Origin: Anaerolineales bacterium
GTDB lineage: Bacteria > Chloroflexota > Anaerolineae > Anaerolineales > Villigracilaceae
Assembly (NCBI GenBank): GCA_024763295.1
Contig: JANTFU010000158.1
Span: 1 to 5,823, forward strand
DNA length: 5,823 bases
Direction: 5' to 3'
How positions within the stretch are numbered: position 1 is the stretch's first letter; every line of letters starts with the position of its first letter. Under the pieces are notes generated by a model. That model worked only from the letters and a program-made list of their open reading frames with translations, was not told the DNA's origin and made no database searches. Positions 1 to 4,750 of the stretch are shown in pieces. The translations under genes were made by a program, and so were the position numbers.

Positions 1-195
1 ATTTTTGAAACGCCCGTTGACTGGCAAGTGTTCATTCCTGACGCTTTGCAAAATTTCACAACGGAGGATTTGGCAAAATCTTTGAACATTAATCCCAAAT
101 TGGCACAAAAAATGGCGTACTGTCTGCGAAAGACAAATCTGATTGGATTAGCGGGCAAAAAAGGACGTGCGAATTTGTATATGAGAAATTTCTGA
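1..195 (+). CDS. C-terminal end of an unrecognised protein with a winged-helix-like tail (partial)
   Basis: Frame 1 is open from the first base to a TGA at 193-195, giving the last 64 residues of a gene that begins outside the window. I do not recognise the family. The visible part reads like a winged helix-turn-helix. Residues 20-28 (TTEDLAKSL) look like a first helix, 31-44 (NPKLAQKMAYCLRK) like a recognition helix, and 45-62, with NLIG followed by a basic GKKGRANLY stretch, like the wing. Such domains usually bind DNA, but in larger proteins they can be C-terminal appendages, so the function of the whole protein is open. The gene ends 16 bp before the -35 box of the next promoter, and no terminator hairpin is evident in that gap. 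Coding status is likely because the composition is protein-like and the fold pattern is coherent. Confidence 0.7.
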   Translation: MFETPVDWQVFIPDALQNFTTEDLAKSLNINPKLAQKMAYCLRKTNLIGLAGKKGRANLYMRNF

Positions 196-211
196 CAAAT
201 CTGTAAGATAC

Positions 212-240
212 TTGATTTTTGATTTCAAATTCGCCATAAT
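212..240 (+). promoter_or_regulatory. sigma70-type promoter for the downstream RNA
   Basis: The -35 box TTGATT (212-217) and the -10 box CATAAT (235-240) are separated by exactly 17 bp. Each differs from consensus at only one or two positions. The spacer is AT-rich. Predicted transcription start is about 246-248. No gene longer than ten codons follows before the terminator at 416-446, so this promoter appears to serve a short RNA or leader. It is the best-formed promoter in the window. Confidence 0.7.
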
Positions 241-274
241 AGGGATGTCTAACGAAAGGAGGTTCCTATCGAAC

Positions 275-307
275 ATGATTCTGTCTCTCCAACCGCTGGC
301 ATCTTGA
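275..307 (+). CDS. possible 10-residue leader peptide, MILSLQPLAS
   Basis: An ATG at 275 opens a ten-codon frame closed by tandem in-frame stops, TGA TAA (305-310). A very strong Shine-Dalgarno match, AAAGGAGGT (255-263), lies upstream, with about 11-12 nt between it and the ATG, slightly longer than ideal. The frame lies inside the candidate RNA and its last codons overlap the 5' strand of the main stem (293-301), so translation would disturb that stem. This is the arrangement expected of a leader peptide that controls RNA folding. The peptide is rich in Leu (three of ten) without an obvious run of one regulatory amino acid. It could equally be a chance frame next to a purine-rich element, so confidence is low. 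Confidence 0.25.
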   Translation: MILSLQPLAS

Positions 308-415
308 TAAATTTCTCGCCTGCGATTTTTTCAGGAAAGCTCACGAGCTAAATCAACAGATAGGTGCCAAGCGGCATTTGCCACATAAATCACAACTGAA
401 TAAGCAGTTTTATCG

Positions 416-446
416 AAACAGCCCTTTACTTGCAGGGCTGTTTTTC
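416..446 (+). terminator. intrinsic terminator of the small RNA
   Basis: A perfect 10-bp stem, AAACAGCCCT (416-425) with AGGGCTGTTT (434-443), closes an 8-nt loop (426-433) and runs into a T-rich tail (440-447, TGTTTTTCTT region). The GC-rich centre followed by the T tract is typical of a Rho-independent terminator. It ends the RNA started at about 247. Confidence 0.85.
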
Positions 447-450
447 TTAT

Positions 451-556
451 AGGCTGTTTGATACGGTGTCCATTTGCTGCGCGATAGCACTTACAAAAAA
501 TAAAACAACCGCGAATATTCGCGCTAATTAGCGTTTTTTAACGCGCAAAACAGCCT
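451..556. repeat. palindrome cluster bounded by inverted AGGCTGTTT repeats
   Basis: AGGCTGTTT (451-459) and its inverse AAACAGCCT (548-556) bracket about 88 bp that holds three overlapping palindromes: CGCGAATATTCGCG (510-523), CGCTAATTAGCG (522-533), and GCGTT-TTTT-AACGC (531-544). The bracketing repeats resemble the arms of the adjacent terminator, which differ by one extra C. The T6 run after the second palindrome (534-539) could terminate transcription weakly. It may be a REP-like or small non-autonomous element, a recombined terminator, or a protein-binding region. Nothing visible in the window decides between these. Confidence 0.4.
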
Positions 557-572
557 TTTATACGCCCACAAT

Positions 573-602
573 GTGATACCCATCCAGCCCAATCGTGATA
601 CC
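573..602. repeat. direct repeat GTGATACC, 22 bp apart
   Basis: GTGATACCCA (573-582) recurs as GTGATACCAT (595-604). The 8-mer GTGATACC is identical, and the start-to-start distance is 22 bp, about two helical turns. It lies 58-87 bp upstream of the aminotransferase ATG, a place where a transcriptional regulator could bind. An 8-bp match can also arise by chance. Confidence 0.25.
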
Positions 603-613
603 ATTCCGCTCAC

Positions 614-648
614 CAAACTACTCACTATTTTCCACTTTCTACTCTCTA
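614..648. repeat. heptanucleotide repeat tract upstream of the aminotransferase
   Basis: Five degenerate 7-bp units run head to tail: CAAACTA (614), CTCACTA (621), TTTTCCA (628), CTTTCTA (635) and CTCTCTA (642). CTA or CCA ends every unit. The tract stops directly before CCGAGG, which carries the ribosome binding site of the aminotransferase. The 7-bp period matches that of the two larger repeat elements at 2008-2118 and 3627-3738. Confidence 0.6.
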
Positions 649-659
649 CCGAGGACAAA

Positions 660-2006
660 ATGTTCAATCTACCGAACGAAGAAATTCTCCCCACCATGCG
701 CGAGCACGGCTTCTGGACCTGGTCTGCGCAGGGCAAAGTCAACCCCATTCCCGTCGAGCGCGCCGAGGGCGTCTACTTCTGGGACGTGGACGGCAAACGC
801 TACCTTGATTTCAACTCGATGACCATGTGCGTCAACGCCGGGCATGGCGAGCAGCGCATCATTAACGCGATGAAAGAGCAGCTTGACACGCTCCCCTACG
901 CCGCGCCAGCGATGGCGAATAAAATGCGCTCGCTGGCAGGCAAGGTGCTCAACGAAATCACCCCCGATAATCTCACGCACTTCCTTTTCACCCTCGGCGG
1001 AGCGGATGCGAACGAAAACGCCATCAAACTGGCGCGCGCCTACACGGGCAGGCACAAAATCCTGACCCGCTACCGCTCCTATCACGGCGCGACGGCGGGC
1101 GCGATGGCGCTGACCGGCGATCCGCGCCGCGTGGAATGGGAGCCGAATTTAATGTCGGGCGTCGTCCACTTTCTCGACCCCTACCGCTATCGCTCCACCT
1201 TCCACCGCACCAACCCCAACATCTCCGAAGCCGATTTCACGCGCGATTATCTCAACCATCTCGAAGAAATCATCCAATACGAAGGCGCGGAGACCATCGC
1301 TGCCATTCTCATGGAATCGGTCACGGGGACGAACGGCATCATCATCCCGCCGGAGGGATATATGCAGGGCGTGCGCAAAATTTGTGACAAATACGGGATT
1401 ATGATGATTGCGGATGAAGTGATGTCCGGCTTCGGACGTACGGGGGCTTGGTTCGCGGTGGACAATTGGGGCGTGAAACCCGACTTGATGACGATGGCAA
1501 AGGGACTCACTTCAGCGTATGCCCCCCTCGGCGCAGTTGGCATGACCGAAGAAATTTACCGCCACTTCGACGAAAAGGTCTATCGCGGCGGGCTGACCTA
1601 TACCGCGCATCCCGTCTCTTTGGCGGCGATGGTGGCGAATATCCGCGTACTCCAGGAGGATAAACTCGTTGAACGGTCAGCAAGCCTCGGGTCAAGTTTG
1701 TCCCGCCATCTATCCGAAATGAAAGAAAATCATCCATCCGTCGGCGATGTCCGCTCCATCGGGCTATTCGGCGTCCTCGAGTTGGTCAAAAATCGTGAAA
1801 CCAAAGAACCGATGGCACCCTGGAATTCATCCAGCCCGGCGATGAAGGCTTTCAAGGATTATTGCTTCGAGCATGGCTTATATCTCTCCGTCCATTGGCA
1901 TACCGCGCTCATCATCCCGCCGTTGAACATCACCGAGGAGCAGTTAGCGGAGGGTTTTGCGGTTTTAGATGAGGCGTTAAAATTAACAGACGGGTTTGTC
2001 AAATAA
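660..2006 (+). CDS. class III (omega-type) PLP-dependent aminotransferase
   Basis: The 448-residue product is a fold-type I, class III aminotransferase that moves an amino group from a primary amine or omega-amino acid to a keto acid, in the cytoplasm. Visible landmarks are the N-terminal WSAQGKVNPIPV segment (21-32), WDVDGKRYLDF (41-51), the phosphate-binding GGADANENAIKLAR (113-126), the ring-stacking YHG (141-143), IADEVMSGFGRTG (250-262) with Asp252 for the PLP nitrogen, and AKGLTSAYAPLG with Schiff-base Lys281. Length is normal for the class. The VNPIPV opening recalls taurine-pyruvate-like and related aminotransferases, but substrate cannot be fixed from sequence. I chose the ATG at 660 because GAGG (651-654) lies 5 nt upstream. 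An in-frame GTG at 573 has no ribosome binding site and would translate the repeat tract. The gene stands alone, followed by a palindromic repeat element rather than a simple terminator. Confidence 0.93.
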   Translation: MFNLPNEEILPTMREHGFWTWSAQGKVNPIPVERAEGVYFWDVDGKRYLDFNSMTMCVNAGHGEQRIINAMKEQLDTLPYAAPAMANKMRSLAGKVLNEITPDNLTHFLFTLGGADANENAIKLARAYTGRHKILTRYRSYHGATAGAMALTGDPRRVEWEPNLMSGVVHFLDPYRYRSTFHRTNPNISEADFTRDYLNHLEEIIQYEGAETIAAILMESVTGTNGIIIPPEGYMQGVRKICDKYGIMMIADEVMSGFGRTGAWFAVDNWGVKPDLMTMAKGLTSAYAPLGAVGMTEEIYRHFDEKVYRGGLTYTAHPVSLAAMVANIRVLQEDKLVERSASLGSSLSRHLSEMKENHPSVGDVRSIGLFGVLELVKNRETKEPMAPWNSSSPAMKAFKDYCFEHGLYLSVHWHTALIIPPLNITEEQLAEGFAVLDEALKLTDGFVK

Positions 2007-2007
2007 G

Positions 2008-2118
2008 ACATATTGCGTATTTCGTATTGCGTAATGTCTTCGAAATTTCGGTGCTTTTTGATGCAAGAGCCGTCAACCAAAAAATCATTACGCATTACGT
2101 TTTACGCAACACGCACTT
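2008..2118 (-). repeat. heptad palindromic repeat element, copy 1 (inverted)
   Basis: The element starts directly after the aminotransferase stop codon. Its left arm holds 7-bp units ATTGCGT, ATTTCGT and ATTGCGT (2012-2032). The right arm holds ATTACGC, ATTACGT, TTTACGC and AACACGC (2087-2114). The arms are inverted relative to each other and can form an imperfect hairpin of about 25 bp, with about four mismatches and a loop near 50 nt. The reverse complement of 2078-2118 matches 3627-3667 in copy 2 at 40 of 41 positions, and the other end shares a 13-bp block (2027-2039 with 3707-3719, inverted). The internal region is only loosely alike. This identifies a dispersed repeat family with conserved ends, present here in opposite orientation to copy 2. 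It may also act as a transcript-end hairpin for the aminotransferase. Confidence 0.85.
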
Positions 2119-2153
2119 TATATAAGCATTTTATATGAACCTGCCCTATGTAA
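2119..2153. promoter_or_regulatory. candidate operator upstream of groES
   Basis: The sequence TATATAAGCATTTTATA (2119-2135) is a near-palindrome centred on GCA and matches the perfect palindrome at 4752-4768 upstream of mdh at 14 of 17 positions. A further half-site, CTATGTAA (2146-2153), equals the left arm of the mdh palindrome. Both lie upstream of the extended -10 promoter at 2175-2183, as expected for a regulator site. The regulator is unknown. Confidence 0.35.
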
Positions 2154-2174
2154 CTTTTCTCTGCTAAGTGCATC

Positions 2175-2183
2175 TGATAGAAT
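2175..2183 (+). promoter_or_regulatory. extended -10 promoter for groES
   Basis: TGATAGAAT (2175-2183) fits the extended -10 form TGnTATAAT with one mismatch in the hexamer. No good -35 box lies 16-18 bp upstream (only a T-rich TTTTCT at 2155-2160), which is typical of extended -10 promoters. Predicted start is about 2190, giving a leader of about 55 nt. That leader contains a small hairpin, TCGCT-CCTT-AGCGA (2206-2219), before the ribosome binding site AAGGAG (2232-2237). Confidence 0.45.
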
Positions 2184-2244
2184 AGCGCTTGTCATTAAAA
2201 GAAAATCGCTCCTTAGCGAGCAAAAAAATAGAAGGAGAAAGACA

Positions 2245-2505
2245 ATGAATGTTCAACCCTTAGGAATGCGTGTACTTGTACGTCCCATCGAACAGGAAGC
2301 CAAAACCGCCAGCGGATTGATTTTGCCCGATTCCGCGAAAGAAAAACCCCAGATCGGCGAAGTTGTTGCCGTTGGCGACGAAGTAGAAATGGTCAAAGTT
2401 GGGCAGAAAATCCTCTTCCCGAAATACACCGGCACCGAAATCAAACTCGATGGTGTTGACCACATCATCATGGAAGACGGCGACCTGCTCGCAGTTGTAG
2501 ACTAA
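2245..2505 (+). CDS. groES: co-chaperonin GroES (Cpn10), shortened roof loop
   Basis: The 86-residue protein is a Cpn10 co-chaperonin, which caps the GroEL folding chamber as a heptamer in the cytoplasm. It opens with the typical NVQPLGMRVLV (2-12). It has a mobile loop (about 16-32) with the GroEL-contacting hydrophobic GLIL (24-27), then GEVVAVG (38-44), KVGQKILFPKYTGTEIKLDG (51-70), and ends with EDGDLLAVVD. It is about ten residues shorter than usual. The missing part lies between VAVG and VKVG, where most family members carry the roof hairpin (the 'G-R-x-x-x-x-G' type insert). No groEL follows within the window: a terminator lies 32 bp downstream and then an unrelated gene. This is therefore a solo and possibly secondary copy. 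AAGGAG sits 7 nt before the ATG. No CIRCE heat-shock operator is visible upstream. Confidence 0.93.
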   Translation: MNVQPLGMRVLVRPIEQEAKTASGLILPDSAKEKPQIGEVVAVGDEVEMVKVGQKILFPKYTGTEIKLDGVDHIIMEDGDLLAVVD

Positions 2506-2536
2506 GTATTTTTTGGGGAGCTTGCTCTCCTAATTC

Positions 2537-2592
2537 AATGACCGGATTGTAAATGGCAGCGAACGCGCTATGAGCAATCTGGTCATTTTTTT
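2537..2592 (+). terminator. strong intrinsic terminator after groES
   Basis: ATGACCGGATTG (2538-2549) pairs with CAATCTGGTCAT (2575-2586) over 12 bp with a single G-U pair, and a run of seven T follows (2586-2592). The 25-nt loop holds an inner AGCG-AACG-CGCT hairpin (2558-2569). A smaller GGAG/CTCC hairpin precedes it (about 2515-2530). It separates groES from the flavoprotein genes. Confidence 0.85.
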
Positions 2593-2642
2593 ATCCGTAA
2601 GGTAATTCAATGGGAAGACGTCTAAAGCTTAACGCCTTAGAC
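2580..2642 (+). promoter_or_regulatory. weak promoter and leader hairpin candidate before the first flavoprotein gene
   Basis: After the groES terminator only 67 bp remain before the next ATG. TGGTCA (2580-2585) and TAATTC (2603-2608) are 17 bp apart and could be a weak promoter overlapping the terminator stem. A leader hairpin, GTCTAA (2620-2625) with TTAGAC (2637-2642), extended inward by GC pairs across a mismatch, lies just before the ribosome binding site AGGAG (2649-2653). Both calls rest on inspection only. Confidence 0.25.
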
Positions 2643-2659
2643 AGATATAGGAGTAAAAA

Positions 2660-3628
2660 ATGTTTTCACTCAATATTGATAATTCAGAAGCAGCAGATCA
2701 AAACGAACTCTACGATGTTGTGATTGTGGGCGCCGGCTCAGCCGGATTCACAACCGCGATTTACGCTTCGCGCGACGGTTGGAAGACTCTCATCCTCGAG
2801 AAAGAGGCGAGTGGAGGCTTGGCAGCTTCAACCCACATGATCGAGAATTTCCCCGGCTTCCCAAACGGGGTCGGTGGTCCCGAGCTGATGGAAAACTTCC
2901 AAAAGCAGGCAGAACGTTTCGGGGCAAAGCTCGAAGAATTTGACGAGGTCGAATCGGTAGAAAAAGGCGCTGATGGCATCTTCACCATTAGCACCGCCGA
3001 AGGCAAATCCTATCGTGGACGCAGCGTACTACTCGCCACCGGCAGCGAGCCGAAGAAACTCGGTATCCCCGGCGAAGCGGAATTTTACAATAAGGGCGTT
3101 TCCTACTGCGCCACCTGCGACGGTCCGCTTTACAAAGACGAGGAAGTGGTCGTAATCGGCTGCGGCAACTCCGGCTTACAGGAAGCTGAAATTTTGCTGC
3201 AATATGCCAAGAAAGTGACCTTCGTGGAATTTTTGGATCACTCCATCGCCGAAAAAGTTTTGCAAGACCGCGTAAAAGGTCACGAGAAAACCACCTGTAT
3301 GTTCTCGCACATGGCGACCGAAGTCAAAGGTGAGAATTTGGTCAAATCGGTCGTGGTCAAAAACCGTGAAACCGGCGAAGAGGTTGAAATCCCGACTGCG
3401 GCAGTCTTCATTTACGTTGGCTACAAACCCTATACCGACTTCGTGAAAGATGTCGTTGAACTCGATAAATACGGCTATATCATCACCGATAAGCACATGC
3501 GCACGTCCGTGCCCGGTATCTTTGCTGCGGGCGATGTGGTTTCCGAGAATTTGGCACAGGTCGCCGTCGCGGTTGGGGATGGCGCGAAGGCTGCGGTTGC
3601 GATCCGCGAGTACCTACAAAATCTGTAA
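2660..3628 (+). CDS. thioredoxin-reductase-like flavoprotein lacking the NADPH motif
   Basis: This 322-residue protein has the low-molecular-weight thioredoxin reductase architecture: an FAD domain split around a nucleotide domain carrying the redox-active disulfide. It shows the FAD motif GAGSAG (24-29), IENFPGFP (61-68), ATGSEPKKLGIPG (126-138), the active site CATC (Cys150, Cys153) in SYCATCDG, a second dinucleotide motif GCGNSG (167-172), and the FAD-binding GIFAAGDV near the C-terminus. Canonical enzymes have HRRxxxR after the second nucleotide strand. Here residues 190-192 are Glu-Phe-Leu. An acidic residue there usually favours NADH, so the NADPH preference is probably lost. The usual RQ after the AAGDV motif is also replaced (LAQVAVAVG). 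It may reduce thioredoxin or another disulfide partner using NADH or a different donor. AGGAG lies 6 nt before the ATG. The canonical paralogue follows on the same strand, separated by a repeat element. Confidence 0.9.
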   Translation: MFSLNIDNSEAADQNELYDVVIVGAGSAGFTTAIYASRDGWKTLILEKEASGGLAASTHMIENFPGFPNGVGGPELMENFQKQAERFGAKLEEFDEVESVEKGADGIFTISTAEGKSYRGRSVLLATGSEPKKLGIPGEAEFYNKGVSYCATCDGPLYKDEEVVVIGCGNSGLQEAEILLQYAKKVTFVEFLDHSIAEKVLQDRVKGHEKTTCMFSHMATEVKGENLVKSVVVKNRETGEEVEIPTAAVFIYVGYKPYTDFVKDVVELDKYGYIITDKHMRTSVPGIFAAGDVVSENLAQVAVAVGDGAKAAVAIREYLQNL

Positions 3629-3738
3629 GTGCGTGTTGCGTAAAACGTATTGCGTAATGATTTTTTGACCCAAAAGCCTTTTATTCAAAGTCATCTGAAT
3701 TGGCGGAGACATTACGCAACACGCACTACGCACTACGC
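3627..3738 (+). repeat. heptad palindromic repeat element, copy 2
   Basis: The element begins within the stop codon of the first flavoprotein gene and ends 2 bp before the ribosome binding site of the second. Left-arm units are GTTGCGT, AAAACGT and ATTGCGT (3635-3655), preceded by a partial GTGCGT. Right-arm units are ATTACGC, AACACGC, ACTACGC and ACTACGC (3711-3738). The arms are inverted and can pair imperfectly over about 30 bp. Bases 3627-3667 match the reverse complement of 2078-2118 at 40 of 41 positions. As an intra-operon hairpin ending next to AGGAG (3741-3745), it could tune expression of the second gene. Confidence 0.85.
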
Positions 3739-3751
3739 TCAGGAGAAATTT

Positions 3752-4693
3752 ATGACAGAAGAATCTACGCCCCGCCACGTCAATGTCTTGATTATCGGTT
3801 CAGGTCCCGCCGGATTAGCGGCTGCGCTCTATACGGCGCGTGCCAATCTCGCTCCCGTCGTGCTGACCGGGATGGACTTGGGCGGGCAAGTCTCCAAAAC
3901 CCACGCTGTCGAAAATTACCCCGGCTTTCCGGAGGGAATTTCCGGCGAGGGACTGGTAGACGCCCTTCACCAGCAGGCTGTTCGTTTTGGCACCGAAGTG
4001 ATTTTTGACATCGCCACTGACGTTGACCTTTCCGAACGCCCTTACAAAGTGACCACTTACGGCGAGCAATTCACCGCCGACACCATCATCATCGCCACCG
4101 GCGCAACTGCCGTGCCGCTTGGAATACCCGGCGAGGAGGAAATGATTGGACGCGGGGTTTCGTATTGCGCTACTTGCGACGGTCACTTTTTCAAAGATAT
4201 GGATGTGGTCGTGGTTGGCGGCGGGGATAGCGCACTCGAAGAGGCGCTTTATCTCACCCACCACGCGAGCAGTGTGACCATTGTCCACCGCCGCGATGAA
4301 TTGCGCGCAGGCGAGATTTTAAAACGGCGCGCTATGGAAAACGAAAAAATAAAATTCGTTTGGAACACAGTGCTAACTGAGGTGCCGATTGGCGAAAAAG
4401 TCGAAAAGGTGAAGACGAAAAACGTCAAAACCGGCGAAGAAGGCGAGATTAAAGCCGAAGGCTTGTTCATCTTTGTTGGACATACGCCAAATACCGAGCT
4501 TTTCGACGGGCAGTTAGCGGTAGACGAGCAGGGCTACCTAAAAGTTGACCACCTGAGGCGAACCGAAGTCGAGGGCGTTTACGCAGCGGGCGAGGTTGCC
4601 GATCCGCATTTTCGGCAGGTGATTACCTCTGCCGGAATGGGCGCGGGAGCAGCCATCCAAGCGATCCGTTATCTCGAAGAAAAAGGGCTATAA
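3752..4693 (+). CDS. trxB: thioredoxin reductase (NADPH type)
   Basis: The 313-residue product is a canonical bacterial thioredoxin reductase, passing electrons from NADPH through FAD and a CxxC disulfide to thioredoxin in the cytoplasm. Motifs in order: GSGPAG (16-21) for FAD, GGQVSKTHAVENYPGFP (44-60), ATGATAVPLGIPG (115-127), SYCATCDG with Cys139 and Cys142, GGGDSA (156-161), and HRRDELR (179-185), the NADPH 2'-phosphate clamp. FRQ (287-289) is also present. One oddity is AAGEV (278-282), where nearly all relatives have AAGDV: the FAD-contacting Asp is Glu281. The ATG at 3752 is preferred because AGGAG (3741-3745) is 6 nt upstream. An upstream in-frame TTG at 3650 lies inside the repeat element and has no binding site. 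It ends 15 bp before a strong terminator, and probably shares a transcript with the preceding flavoprotein gene. Confidence 0.94.
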   Translation: MTEESTPRHVNVLIIGSGPAGLAAALYTARANLAPVVLTGMDLGGQVSKTHAVENYPGFPEGISGEGLVDALHQQAVRFGTEVIFDIATDVDLSERPYKVTTYGEQFTADTIIIATGATAVPLGIPGEEEMIGRGVSYCATCDGHFFKDMDVVVVGGGDSALEEALYLTHHASSVTIVHRRDELRAGEILKRRAMENEKIKFVWNTVLTEVPIGEKVEKVKTKNVKTGEEGEIKAEGLFIFVGHTPNTELFDGQLAVDEQGYLKVDHLRRTEVEGVYAAGEVADPHFRQVITSAGMGAGAAIQAIRYLEEKGL

Positions 4694-4708
4694 GCCAGTT
4701 ATCAAGAC

Positions 4709-4742
4709 AAAAAGTCTGTCACAAATAAATGACAGACTTTTT
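4709..4742 (+). terminator. strong intrinsic terminator after trxB
   Basis: AAAAAGTCTGTCA (4709-4721) and TGACAGACTTTTT (4730-4742) form a perfect 13-bp stem with an 8-nt loop. A5 on the left and T5 on the right give it the look of a bidirectional terminator, but no minus-strand gene is evident nearby, so its working direction is probably plus. Confidence 0.9.
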
Positions 4743-4750
4743 CATTTAGA

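Larger units (their letters stand above)
247..446 (+). ncRNA. candidate structured small RNA or leader RNA of unknown class, about 200 nt
   Basis: The segment is bounded by a good promoter (-10 box ending at 240) and an intrinsic terminator (416-446), giving a transcript of about 200 nt with no substantial reading frame. By eye it folds into an extended irregular hairpin. Bases 293-301 (CCGCTGGCA) pair with 365-374 (TGCCAAGCGG) with one bulged A. Inside this, 304-308 pairs with 352-356, 315-318 with 344-347, and 319-322 with 332-335, closing a U-rich loop. Outside it, 276-280 can pair with 388-392. Small hairpins at 257-267 and 394-409 flank the core. A long rod with internal bulges at this size is reminiscent of 6S RNA, but I see no decisive match. 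A cis-acting leader attenuating the aminotransferase gene is the main alternative. I tested it from memory against T-box, SAM, TPP, cobalamin, c-di-GMP, guanidine and fluoride riboswitches and SRP RNA, and none fits. Confidence 0.55.

Noticed and set aside
1..195. Naming the partial gene as a specific transcription factor
   Set aside because: Only 64 C-terminal residues are visible, and winged-helix tails occur in many unrelated proteins.
247..415. Known riboswitch (fluoride, preQ1, SAM, T-box) in the structured RNA
   Set aside because: Short resemblances such as AACCGCTGGCATCTTGAT to the fluoride core or GGAGGTTC to preQ1 lack the rest of the required conserved bases.
573..659. N-terminal extension of the aminotransferase from GTG at 573
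   Set aside because: It has no Shine-Dalgarno, would translate the heptad tract, and adds 29 residues absent from the usual start of the family. ATG 660 has GAGG at good spacing.
669..1085. Open frame on the minus strand inside the aminotransferase gene (138 codons)
   Set aside because: It is fully antisense to a gene with intact catalytic motifs, lacks a ribosome binding site, and its protein resembles nothing known. It arises from GC-biased third codon positions.
2119..2244. CIRCE heat-shock operator (TTAGCACTC-N9-GAGTGCTAA) before groES
   Set aside because: Only loose fragments such as GCTAAGTGC and GCGCT are present, without the required inverted arms and 9-bp spacer.
2008..3738. CRISPR array made from the short repeats
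   Set aside because: Units are only 7 bp, contiguous without spacers, and arranged in inverted arms. No cas genes are present.
3650..3751. N-terminal extension of trxB from TTG at 3650
   Set aside because: The 34 extra codons lie inside repeat copy 2, and AGGAG precedes ATG 3752 at ideal distance. The same repeat gives an equivalent MRNDF start on the minus strand at copy 1, confirming it is repeat-derived.
3815..4288. Open frame on the minus strand inside trxB (157 codons)
   Set aside because: It is antisense to the FAD and CATC-coding part of trxB, shows no recognisable domain and no start signal.
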